A stretch of 64,000 nucleotides of DNA from Cytophagales bacterium (GTDB taxonomy: Bacteria > Bacteroidota > Bacteroidia > Cytophagales > Cyclobacteriaceae): NCBI GenBank assembly GCA_016124425.1, contig WGNT01000025.1, forward strand, positions 16,310 to 80,309. The letters are read 5' to 3'. The notes beneath the pieces are model-generated. The model had not been told where the DNA came from and did not search any database. It saw only the letters and a program-made list of their open reading frames with translations. This document shows positions 1 to 8,727 of this stretch, piece by piece (the stretch's first letter is position 1; each line of letters begins with the position of its first letter). The translations under genes were made by a program, and so were the position numbers.

Positions 1-2771
1 ATATGGCCTCCTTGGAAGAGGTTGTCGTTATCGGCTATGGTACAGCAAGAAAGCGGGATATTACTGGGGCTGTTTCCTCGGTGACAGCCACCCGATTGGA
101 AAATGAAAACCCTAATTCCGTGCAAGACGTGCTTCGAGGAAACGTCGCCGGATTGAATGTGGGACTGAATACATCAGCGAAAGGCGGCGGAAGCCTTGAA
201 GTTCGCGGGAGAACCTCTCTAAATGCGGGCGGAAGCCCATTGATTGTATTGGACGGGGCGATTTACTATGGCCAATTAGCGGACATTAACCCAAATGACA
301 TAGAAACAATTGATGTTCTCAAAGACGCAAGCTCCGCGGCGGTTTTTGGTGCAAAGGCTGCCAATGGGGTCGTCCTGGTTAATACCAAACGCGGAACGCT
401 CGGAAAGCCGATCATCAAAATCAACACCAACTGGGGAACACAGGGGATGGCGAAGCATCAGCCCGTGTATGATGGGCCTGGTTTCTTATCCTGGCGGGAA
501 GATGTTATGGAAAGTATCAATGCCGGAGGCTTCGAACCTTACCGATTTTCAAACCCCAACACCCTCCCTTCGGACATCTCGTTAGAAACCTGGCTCTCCT
601 ATGACGGGTCGGAGGGAGACCCTGAAACAGTTTGGTTGCAGCGCTTAAACATGCAACCCTTGGAAATCGCCAACTATAAGCGAGGCCAAACGACGGACTG
701 GTACAGCATGATGTTTCAAAACGGATTGCGACAGGACCATACAGTAAGTCTCTCAGGAAGAAGCGAAGATTTTCAATATTACTGGTCAATGGGATACTTA
801 GATAACGACGGGTTGATCGTCGGCGATAAATTCACCACCATAAGAAGCCGTTTTAACATCGAAGGCAATATAAACAAGTGGCTAAGTGTGGGTATGAATA
901 CCCAGTTTGCGGACCGGGACGAAAGCCAGGTACCAGTAGCGTGGGGAAACCTTGTAAACCTCTCCCCTTGGGCGGAGCCATTTCAGGAAGACGGCAGCCT
1001 TCGTTTTATGCCAAATGAAGAAGTAAGTGGTGGTAGACATCCTTATTATACCCCAAGCTTCACTGACAGGTTGCAAAGAGAAACCACCATAAACTCTACA
1101 TTATTTGCATCCATTAAACTTCCCTTTGGGATCAAATTCAGAACAAACTTCACGCCTAGGTATGAATTCTATGAGCGGTACAACCATGAAATGGCAGGCC
1201 ATCAGGATTTTGCCAATATGGGTGGACGCGCCAGCAGGCAGCAGCGCAAGGTGTATTTCTGGCAGGTGGATAATATCCTAAGCTGGAACAAGAGCATCAA
1301 CGACATCCACAACTTTGACGTGACCATGTTGGCGAATGCCGAGAAGTTCCAAAGCTGGGACAACACGATGACCAACACCGGCTTTGAACCTCATGATCGC
1401 TTGGGATTCCACAACATCGGTGCCGGAATCAACCCCATTATCTCCAGCAATGACGAATACCACACGGCCGATGCGCTTATGGGACGTCTGATTTACTCCT
1501 TTAACGACAAGTATGTAACCACACTTTCTGTACGTAGGGACGGCTACTCTGCATTTGGCCAAAGTAATCCAAGGGCTACTTTCACTTCCGCTGCATTTGC
1601 ATGGATGTTTACAGATGAGGATTTCATCAACATTCCTTGGTTGGATTTTGGTAAATTAAGGGCGTCCTGGGGAAGCAACGGGAACCGCGATATAGGACGC
1701 TATGCGGCCTTATCCGACCTTCAGACTGGTAAATATTTCTACCAGCGTCCCGCTGGTCAGTTGTACTTTGTAAGCCAGCTGTATGTGAACAGGATGCAAA
1801 ACAAAAACCTTCGTTGGGAACGGACTACGTCAGTTAACCTAGGACTTGATTTTTCCATGTTCAAGAATGTGATCGACGGATCCTTGGAAGTCTATCAGAT
1901 GTCTACGACAGATTTGTTGGTTGAGCGAAGCCTACCTGAAGTGCTTGCCTTTGATTTTGTTTCTACCAATTTGGGGGAAATACAAAACCGAGGTGTGGAA
2001 CTAACTCTTAATAGCCTAAACATGCAACGCGCCAATTTTACATGGCGAAGTAACTTAAACTTTCAGATGAACCGTAACAAAATTGTGAGTTTGTACGGCG
2101 ATTTAGATGAAAATGGAAAAGAATTGGATGATCTGCGCAACCGTTGGTTTATCGGAAGACCCATCGATCAAATATGGGATTATAATGCCGTGGGTATTTG
2201 GCAGACAGAAGAGGCAGAACAAGCTGCCGATTATGGTGTAAAACCCGGAGATTTTAAGGTTGAAGACGTCAATAACGATGGTGTATTTACCAACGCCGAT
2301 AGGCAGTTCCTCGGATTTAGCCAGCCAAGGTCCCGATGGAGCTTACGAAACGAATTCAAATTCTTTAATAATTTGGACATCTCGTTTATGATGTACGCCT
2401 ATTGGGGGCATATGGGGACGTTTAACCAATTACAAAACCGACAGGGATTTTTGGATCGCTCCAATTCCCATATACTTCCTTATTGGACAGCGGAAAACCC
2501 AAATAACGAATGGGCGAGACTTTATTCTAGCCAAGGTGGGGCAAGCCCGTTGAATGTTTATCGAATGCGCTCCTTTATCAGATTTGAGAACGTATCTATA
2601 GCCTACAGCGTGCCGAGACAAATCGTACAAAAGCTTAGTATACAGAACGTACGAATTTATGGAAACATTAGAAACGTTGGGTTCTTCGCGCCGGAATTTA
2701 ACTTCTGGGATCCGGAAACCGCAGCACCAACTCCAAGACAGTTTACGTTGGGGTTAGATTTAACGCTCTAA
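1..2771 (+). CDS. SusC/RagA-family TonB-linked outer-membrane receptor, 5' truncated by the window
   Basis: Outer-membrane TonB-dependent importer that pairs with a SusD lipoprotein to take up oligosaccharides or similar ligands. About 922 residues are visible. The visible start is the TonB-box-like LEEVVVIGYGTARKRD, which in this family follows a signal peptide and a carboxypeptidase-regulatory-like domain. The gene therefore begins upstream of base 1, and the ATG at base 3 is not the true start. The plug domain covers roughly residues 5-125 and contains PLIVLDGA and IETIDVLKDASSAAVFGA; the rest is the beta-barrel, ending in an aromatic-rich strand (RQFTLGLDLTL). The stop overlaps the next ATG (TAATG at 2769-2773), so it is co-translated with the SusD gene. 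Substrate cannot be read from the sequence. Confidence 0.95.
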   Translation, partial: MASLEEVVVIGYGTARKRDITGAVSSVTATRLENENPNSVQDVLRGNVAGLNVGLNTSAKGGGSLEVRGRTSLNAGGSPLIVLDGAIYYGQLADINPNDIETIDVLKDASSAAVFGAKAANGVVLVNTKRGTLGKPIIKINTNWGTQGMAKHQPVYDGPGFLSWREDVMESINAGGFEPYRFSNPNTLPSDISLETWLSYDGSEGDPETVWLQRLNMQPLEIANYKRGQTTDWYSMMFQNGLRQDHTVSLSGRSEDFQYYWSMGYLDNDGLIVGDKFTTIRSRFNIEGNINKWLSVGMNTQFADRDESQVPVAWGNLVNLSPWAEPFQEDGSLRFMPNEEVSGGRHPYYTPSFTDRLQRETTINSTLFASIKLPFGIKFRTNFTPRYEFYERYNHEMAGHQDFANMGGRASRQQRKVYFWQVDNILSWNKSINDIHNFDVTMLANAEKFQSWDNTMTNTGFEPHDRLGFHNIGAGINPIISSNDEYHTADALMGRLIYSFNDKYVTTLSVRRDGYSAFGQSNPRATFTSAAFAWMFTDEDFINIPWLDFGKLRASWGSNGNRDIGRYAALSDLQTGKYFYQRPAGQLYFVSQLYVNRMQNKNLRWERTTSVNLGLDFSMFKNVIDGSLEVYQMSTTDLLVERSLPEVLAFDFVSTNLGEIQNRGVELTLNSLNMQRANFTWRSNLNFQMNRNKIVSLYGDLDENGKELDDLRNRWFIGRPIDQIWDYNAVGIWQTEEAEQAADYGVKPGDFKVEDVNNDGVFTNADRQFLGFSQPRSRWSLRNEFKFFNNLDISFMMYAYWGHMGTFNQLQNRQGFLDRSNSHILPYWTAENPNNEWARLYSSQGGASPLNVYRMRSFIRFENVSIAYSVPRQIVQKLSIQNVRIYGNIRNVGFFAPEFNFWDPETAAPTPRQFTLGLDLTL

Positions 2772-2797
2772 TGATAGCAAACCAAAAAATAGAAACC

Positions 2798-4636
2798 ATG
2801 AAAAACATAATAAAAAAATCGTCACTATTTCATTGGATGCTGGGTCTTTCGTTACTAGTGATAACTCCTTCCTGCGACGACGAATGGCTTCAGCCTCAGC
2901 CGCTTTCCTTCTATGCCCCAGAAAACACCTTTAATGCAGCGAGTGGATTATGGGGTGCACTAGTTGCCTGTGAACGAAATATGCGCCACGAGTACACCGG
3001 GGATGGGCCACCGATCCTCACAGAGCATATCTTTTCAGAAGTGGCTATAGAGGGTACCACGGATAAATCCGGACCTGCCCAGGATTTGAATTTATTGATT
3101 ACACCAGATGCAGAACTAAACAGTGTCAATACCAATCGTATAGGATGGTATTTCGATGAAGGGTACAGGGCCATTAGGTATGCTAATACGGTTGTTTCAA
3201 GAATTGATGACCCGACGGATTATAAGTCTGAGGCAGAACGAAATCATATCTTGGCCACTGCCTATTTTCACCGGTCGCTGCGCTATTACCGCCTAACCAA
3301 TCAATTTGGAGATGTTCCTTTGATTCTCCATGAGATTACGGAACCCCGTTTAGATTTCTACTCCACCGACCGAGAGGTAATTCTTCGAAAAATGAAGTCG
3401 GATTTGGAATGGGGTGAGCAGTGGGTTCCCGAAGTAATGGACCGTGGTCAGGTTCCTAAAGGTGCCCTGCAGCATCTATTGACAAAGATTAACCTCGCCT
3501 TGGGTGAATTTGACGACGCGATCGCTTCAGCAAATCGTCTAATAGACGGCGGAACGCACGCTCTGATGACCGAACGCTTTGGATCAGTAGCTAATGATCC
3601 CAACCGGAATGTGATATGGGATCTGCACAGGCCAGAGAACAAGTCACTGGGAATCAATAAAGAAGCAATACTTCTGGTAATGGATCGGATAGAAACCGAC
3701 GGCAACTCCGGCGGTATGTCGTCCATGCGGCAAGCTGTTCCCTTTTGGATTACTAACATCAATACGCCTAATGGAAACCGTGGAACCATAGATCAGCCAG
3801 GAATTGAATTTGATCATGTAACCAACTATGGACGGGGAATTGGCCGATTACGGGGTACCTGGTATCATCAAAGCATGATCTGGGATGATGAGAACGACCT
3901 GCGTCATGCGCCGGGAAACTGGATGAACATGACGGATCTAGTATACAATAACCCAGGTATCAAGGGCCGGGATGATTACTACGGAAAGCCACTACAGTTT
4001 CGAAATGACGCCGGACAGGTCCTAGTCGTAGATACGATCAGAAGTTGGTTTTCTTGGCCACACTACAAGGTGTTTGTACCCCAGCCCCAGAATATACGGC
4101 CGGCGGGAGGCCATAGCGACTGGTATATTTTCAGACTTGCAGAGACATACCTTCTTCGTGCTGAAGCACACTTATGGAAGGGCAATGCTGCTGCTGCTGC
4201 CGCTGATATCAATGCCGTAAGAACACGCGCCGGTGCAGCACCCTACAGCCCTGGAGAAGTTACGATGTCCACCCTGCTGGATGAACGCGCCCGTGAGTTG
4301 TATTATGAAGAACCCAGAAACACGGAGTTGACGCGTATTGCTTTTATCTATGCAAAGACGGGTATTACTGCCTACAACGGCAAATCATACAACATGTCAA
4401 CTTTCTCGGAAAACAACTTCTATTATGACCGCATCATGGAAGTGACTGATTACTACAACAAAGGCGTATTTACGCGGCATGGCGACACGTATACGATGAG
4501 CCCATACCATGTCTTGTGGCCCATTCCGGCGAGTGCAATTAACACCAATACCCAGGGTATCATTAACCAAAACAAAGGATACTCCGGATTTGAAAATAAT
4601 GTTCCGCCGTTGACTACAATAGAAGAAGGAGATTAA
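2798..4636 (+). CDS. SusD/RagB-family nutrient-binding outer-membrane lipoprotein
   Basis: Surface glycan-binding partner of the preceding SusC. I prefer the start at 2798 because it gives a clean lipoprotein signal (MKNIIKKSS, hydrophobic core, then LLVITPSC with the lipid-bearing Cys). An ATG at 2771 that overlaps the SusC stop would add nine residues, MIANQKIET. Length about 612 residues, normal for SusD. The N-terminal TPR-rich part includes ATAYFHRSLRYYRLTNQFGD. The family hallmark near the C-terminus is FRLAETYLLRAEAHLWKGN followed by INAVRTRAG. Context says periplasm-facing uptake of a carbohydrate; the enzymes for that substrate are not next to it downstream (the next gene is convergent ligD), so they are probably upstream or elsewhere. 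Confidence 0.95.
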   Translation: MKNIIKKSSLFHWMLGLSLLVITPSCDDEWLQPQPLSFYAPENTFNAASGLWGALVACERNMRHEYTGDGPPILTEHIFSEVAIEGTTDKSGPAQDLNLLITPDAELNSVNTNRIGWYFDEGYRAIRYANTVVSRIDDPTDYKSEAERNHILATAYFHRSLRYYRLTNQFGDVPLILHEITEPRLDFYSTDREVILRKMKSDLEWGEQWVPEVMDRGQVPKGALQHLLTKINLALGEFDDAIASANRLIDGGTHALMTERFGSVANDPNRNVIWDLHRPENKSLGINKEAILLVMDRIETDGNSGGMSSMRQAVPFWITNINTPNGNRGTIDQPGIEFDHVTNYGRGIGRLRGTWYHQSMIWDDENDLRHAPGNWMNMTDLVYNNPGIKGRDDYYGKPLQFRNDAGQVLVVDTIRSWFSWPHYKVFVPQPQNIRPAGGHSDWYIFRLAETYLLRAEAHLWKGNAAAAAADINAVRTRAGAAPYSPGEVTMSTLLDERARELYYEEPRNTELTRIAFIYAKTGITAYNGKSYNMSTFSENNFYYDRIMEVTDYYNKGVFTRHGDTYTMSPYHVLWPIPASAINTNTQGIINQNKGYSGFENNVPPLTTIEEGD

Positions 4637-4657
4637 CAACCTATCAATTTAAAAATA

Positions 4658-4700
4658 CCCCCCAAGATTGGCCTTACAGCCACTTGGGGGTTTTTTATTT
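4658..4700 (+). terminator. Intrinsic terminator after the SusC/SusD operon
   Basis: CCCCCAAG at 4659-4666 pairs with CTTGGGGG at 4683-4690, with a 16-nt loop and a T-run directly after (4691-4696). It lies 20 bases after the SusD stop. The next gene (ligD) is convergent and ends at 4770, so this is the only strong terminator seen in the shared intergenic space. Confidence 0.85.
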
Positions 4701-4769
4701 TAAGCCACACAGCATTCGGTGAACGTCACCCTATTACCCTGTTTCAATGCCTCTGAATATGTGTCACCC

Positions 4770-7190
4770 TTAGATGCCCTCCAGCTTATCCAACGCATCC
4801 TCTAAATTAATCCCGTCCCCCAACACCCCCAGAAATAGCTTTGGCTTGGACTTTATCCGGTCCGGCATGGTAAATAGGGTAAAGTCCCTCATATCGAGAC
4901 CAGCCTTTACCTCGTTCCATTCTAGCGGAGCCGAAACGGTGGCATCCGGCTTAGGCCGGACACAGTAGGGCGCAGCCAACGTCTGGCCTTTCCTATTCTG
5001 CAGATAGTCCAAATAAATCTTACCTTCCCGCTTGTTCTTGGTCCTCTCCAGTGTACACAGCGCCGGTAGCTTTTCCTCAATCAAATAACAAAGTAACTTG
5101 ATAAAATCCCGAACGTCCTCATACCCATACTTCGCTCCGAAGGGAAGGTAAATATGCAATCCCTTTGAGCCCGATGTTTTACAGTAACCTTCTATTTTAC
5201 CCACTTTTAATATGTCATATGCTGCCTGTGCCACTTCAATTACCTCCTCAAAGGTAGTTGTAGGAGATGGGTCCAAATCTATCACTCCATAATCTGGATT
5301 TTCAAGCGACGAGACCGTAGAATTCCAGGGGTTGATCTCAATGCAACCCAGATTAGCCATGTAAAGCAGGCTGGCTTCATTCTGGCAAAGTAGGTATTCG
5401 ATTTCCTTTTCAGAAGATGAGGAGTAAATCTGAATTGTCTCTATCCAATTTGGGAAAATGCCCGCAGTATCCTTGTGATAGAAACTTGGAGCGTCAATTC
5501 CATCCGGATGACGGTGCATATTCTGAGGCCTATCTTTTAAAAACGGTAGTATAACGTCTGAAACTGAGAGATAATAATCCAGCAGTTGAAATTTGGTAAT
5601 CCCTGAGTCTGGCCAGTAGACTTTTTCAAGATTCGAAATTGGAACTTCAAATCCACCTACTTCCAGCATGTCCGAGTTCGCTTTTCTATTTTTAGGGGCA
5701 GAGTCAACGAACTCTTCTGGCTCTATCTCCCTTGTTAATTTGTCGTTTCTTATACCCTTGTATGAAGGATGCCGCATAAGGCCACTTTTTGTCCAGTTGG
5801 CAAATTTTACCTCAACCACGAGCCTAGGTTCTAACCAATGTGGGGTTCTCCCCTTAAGATTGATTGTTTTGTCAAACGGTGACTTATCTTTCTTGAGCGA
5901 CTTAAACTGTTCCCACAACTGCCTTTGCGTCCGATCGTCAAATCCGGTTCCACAATTCCCTACGTAGGCCAGTTTCCCGTTTTTGTAAACTCCTAGAATT
6001 AAGGATCCGAAAAATCTACCGTCTGATTCAGTGTATCCTGCTATCAATGCCTCTTGACTTTCTACTGCTTTGATTTTTAACCAATTCTCCGTTCTTCTGC
6101 CTACCTCATAGGTCGAAGTAGATTTTTTTGCCATTACTCCCTCCAACCCGGAAGATACGACCTGCTCGTAAAATGCATTTCCGAGACTCTCAATATGATC
6201 GCAATAATGAACGAGCGGTGTTCCTTCTATTACTTCTTGGATTAAACTTTTCCTCTCCAACAATGGCAAATGTGTTATATCGTGGCCATTCAGATACAAG
6301 ATATCAAAAACATAATATCTCAGTTCCCCGTCCTGTGTCTCTGTATAATGCTGAAGCTTTTGAAAATCTGGCTTACCTTCTCCGTCCACAATTACCACCT
6401 CTCCATCCAAAACCACTTCATGAGGTATAGTCGTAAGGTTTTTGTATAGGGCGCGAAAATGTTGCTTAAAAGATATCCCATTTCTGGAGTAAATTTCTGC
6501 TTTTCCGTTTTGAATATTTGTCAGAATCCGGTACCCGTCCCACTTTATTTCAAAAATCCAGCCTGCTTTGCTAAAAATTGATGTTGTCTTACCTGCAAGC
6601 ATAGGACTCACCATCTTATGAATATCCAACCCTGGAGGGTCAGTAGCGGTTTCCTCCTTGCTATCAAGCCATTCCTCAGCATCATAGGAAAGTCTTGTCG
6701 CGTATTCATCTTCTTTTTTGATCAACAACCACTGGTCATTCTTTTCCCCTCCACGGGTGTGCACCAACGCAAAAATACCAAGCAGCTTTGTCCCAAAAAA
6801 TTCAAGTTTTAGGTCCCCCCTGATATATTGCTCAGACAAGTCCCCCTTGCTTCCCGGTGCTAGCCTGAACGTGCCTTCATCCCATATCACCATGCTTCCA
6901 GCTCCGTAATTTCCTTTGGGAATAACTCCTTCAAAACTCAAATAGTCAATGGGGTGATCCTCGGTATGAATGGAGAGTCTTTTGTCTTTGGAATTCATGG
7001 AAGGGCCCTTTGGAACTGCCCAACTTTTAAGTACTCCCTCCATTTCCAATCTGAGATCATAGTGTAACCTTCTAGCTTTATGCCGTTGCACTACAAATCT
7101 AAAACTGGAAGATTTTACTGGTAAGTCATTGCCAATAGGCTCTGGTGTGGTCGAAAAATCCCTTTTATCCGCATATTTCTTCAGTGACAT
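4770..7190 (-). CDS. ligD: Multifunctional NHEJ DNA ligase LigD
   Basis: Seals double-strand breaks together with Ku by end processing, fill-in and ligation. Three domains are visible in the order phosphoesterase-ligase-polymerase. The 3'-phosphoesterase covers about residues 30-160 (RRLHYDLRLEMEG, with His43 and Asp45). The ATP-dependent ligase covers about 195-500, with adenylation motif EIKWDGYR and nucleophile Lys216. The primase-polymerase covers about 515-790, with DLDPSP at 638-643 and SKGLHIYLP at 675-683. At 806 residues it is the normal full length. The start codon overlaps the Ku stop by one base (TAATG on the minus strand), so translation is coupled to ku. No frameshift or missing motif is apparent. 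Confidence 0.97.
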   Translation of the reverse strand: MSLKKYADKRDFSTTPEPIGNDLPVKSSSFRFVVQRHKARRLHYDLRLEMEGVLKSWAVPKGPSMNSKDKRLSIHTEDHPIDYLSFEGVIPKGNYGAGSMVIWDEGTFRLAPGSKGDLSEQYIRGDLKLEFFGTKLLGIFALVHTRGGEKNDQWLLIKKEDEYATRLSYDAEEWLDSKEETATDPPGLDIHKMVSPMLAGKTTSIFSKAGWIFEIKWDGYRILTNIQNGKAEIYSRNGISFKQHFRALYKNLTTIPHEVVLDGEVVIVDGEGKPDFQKLQHYTETQDGELRYYVFDILYLNGHDITHLPLLERKSLIQEVIEGTPLVHYCDHIESLGNAFYEQVVSSGLEGVMAKKSTSTYEVGRRTENWLKIKAVESQEALIAGYTESDGRFFGSLILGVYKNGKLAYVGNCGTGFDDRTQRQLWEQFKSLKKDKSPFDKTINLKGRTPHWLEPRLVVEVKFANWTKSGLMRHPSYKGIRNDKLTREIEPEEFVDSAPKNRKANSDMLEVGGFEVPISNLEKVYWPDSGITKFQLLDYYLSVSDVILPFLKDRPQNMHRHPDGIDAPSFYHKDTAGIFPNWIETIQIYSSSSEKEIEYLLCQNEASLLYMANLGCIEINPWNSTVSSLENPDYGVIDLDPSPTTTFEEVIEVAQAAYDILKVGKIEGYCKTSGSKGLHIYLPFGAKYGYEDVRDFIKLLCYLIEEKLPALCTLERTKNKREGKIYLDYLQNRKGQTLAAPYCVRPKPDATVSAPLEWNEVKAGLDMRDFTLFTMPDRIKSKPKLFLGVLGDGINLEDALDKLEGI

Positions 7191-7960
7191 TAGGACGCTT
7201 TTTTCTTTTTCTCCAAACTGGCTTTCAATTGCGCCATCAAATCTTTGGCTGGCGTGGATTCCCTTTCAAATTTCGCTTTCTCCAATTTCTTACCGCTCGA
7301 TTTGGATTCGATAATCTTCATCAACTGATCATTATAGATATCCTTGTATTTGCCAAAATCAAATTTCTCGGTATACTGATCTATCAGCGAAAGGGCCATA
7401 TCAACCTCCTTTTTGGATACCTTGGTTTTTGGCAAATTCAGTTCAGCACCATCTCTAATCTCATCCGAAAAACGAATGACGTTCAATACCAAGATGTCCT
7501 TGTAGACACCAATCAAACTCAGGTTTTCCTTTTGGCGCATAACGAAAGTGGCAAGTCCCATCTTTTTAGTTTTTTTCAAGGCGTCCCTTAATAGGTTGTA
7601 GGATTTTCCACCTTCCTTCTGCGGCTCAAGAAAGTACGGCTTTTTAAAAAGTACATCAGCGACCTCTGCCTCCTCTACAAAAGCTTCAATGTCAAGCGTC
7701 TTACTTTTAACTATGTTGGCTTGTTCGAAATCTTCATCCTCAAGCACGATATAGCTGTCTCCCTTTTTAAAACCTTTCACAATATCTTTCCATTCCACCT
7801 CCTTCCCTGTGTTCTCATTTACCCGCTTATACCTGATTCTAGCATGGTCATGACTATCCAGCATATCTAAGTCCAGCTTTCTGTCTTCGGAAGCAGAATA
7901 CATTTTTATAGGAATCGTCACTAACCCAAAACTTATCGAACCGTTCCAAATAGATCTCAT
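7190..7960 (-). CDS. ku: Bacterial Ku, NHEJ end-binding protein
   Basis: Homodimeric ring protein that binds DNA ends and recruits LigD. The start MRSIWNGSISFGLVTIPIK is the classic N-terminus of bacterial Ku. The core covers about residues 1-200, including ARIRYKRVNENTGKEVEW. The C-terminus is a Lys-rich tail (LEKKKKAS), typical of the extension that contacts DNA and LigD. Length 256 residues is normal. First gene of a two-gene operon with ligD. No Bacteroidota-type promoter could be recognised in the upstream gap. Confidence 0.97.
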   Translation of the reverse strand: MRSIWNGSISFGLVTIPIKMYSASEDRKLDLDMLDSHDHARIRYKRVNENTGKEVEWKDIVKGFKKGDSYIVLEDEDFEQANIVKSKTLDIEAFVEEAEVADVLFKKPYFLEPQKEGGKSYNLLRDALKKTKKMGLATFVMRQKENLSLIGVYKDILVLNVIRFSDEIRDGAELNLPKTKVSKKEVDMALSLIDQYTEKFDFGKYKDIYNDQLMKIIESKSSGKKLEKAKFERESTPAKDLMAQLKASLEKKKKAS

Positions 7961-8401
7961 AATACCGTTTTTTCACCTTTAATCGCTCATCTAGCGAGAT
8001 ATAGCGAAATCTATACCAATCCGAAAGTAACGCGTACATACGCTTTCTCTATAATTCCTACTATAGAAATCATTGAGAAAAAGAAACAGCTGTTGACGTA
8101 GCGGACACAAGTAGTCTCTAATGACTGCATATGGAGCATGGCGACGCTCTCCGAGGGTGATTGACTCGTTGTAATTTTACTGAACCGTCGGTGTACAAAT
8201 ACATGCAACTAGGTGGGAAAGAAAATACCGGATTTGAGGAAATGCAGTACGCCATAATTAAAATTTATGGTTACTTATATTTAAATTTCATATAAAAAAC
8301 CAAATATGATATTATTATTTACTATTTTATTCATATTAATTAAATTAAGCAAGAACTGGTAAAAAAATTGATACTCCCAAACCAAGACATGTAAAACGAA
8401 C
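7961..8401. other. Gene-free gap between ku and a small exported-peptide gene
   Basis: No convincing coding frame. The reverse-strand frame at 8011-8208 lacks any recognisable domain or start context. From about 8255 to 8360 the DNA is very AT-rich, consistent with a regulatory or divergent promoter region, but I found no clear TTG-N19-21-TAnnTTTG match on either strand. Confidence 0.5.
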
Positions 8402-8620
8402 TTGTTTATGAAAATGCACAAATTACTGATTGTTGGCGCTGCTTTTGTACTAATGCTCTCCTATGATACTAATTCGGTTTCGTTCAGCGAGGAGAATCAA
8501 ACGATGTTCTATCAGTCTACAAGTACCGACACCATTGAGCGAACTTCCCGAGATAATCTATTAACCATCCCTACGAAGGAAAGCGAAAATAAGGAAACAC
8601 ATCGGAAGCCCTACTCCTAG
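8402..8620 (+). CDS. Small hypothetical protein with signal peptide
   Basis: Up to 72 residues; the start could be 8402 (MFMKMHK) or the second Met at 8408 (MKMHK). A basic start is followed by a hydrophobic stretch LLIVGAAFVLMLS, consistent with a signal peptide or single membrane anchor. The remainder is Ser/Thr/Glu-rich and polar (TSTDTIERTSRDN) with no Cys and no domain I recognise. It stands alone between divergent ku and the GH13 gene. Coding status rests only on the plausible signal peptide and intact frame, so it is uncertain. Confidence 0.45.
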   Translation: MFMKMHKLLIVGAAFVLMLSYDTNSVSFSEENQTMFYQSTSTDTIERTSRDNLLTIPTKESENKETHRKPYS

Positions 8621-8727
8621 CAGGAAGTCCCTCACTTTTTAGATTGTCCATCTATGTCTTCGCATTTTACTGTTCTTACCCAACACCTGACCTTCTTTAA
8701 ATTATAAATAGGACGCTTTATTACTTT

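Noticed and set aside
3-2771. ATG at base 3 as the true start of the SusC gene
   Set aside because: The visible protein begins at the TonB box; a SusC protein needs a signal peptide and N-terminal domain upstream, so the gene is cut by the window edge.
8011-8208. Reverse frame upstream of ku
   Set aside because: No family resemblance; likely chance in the promoter gap.
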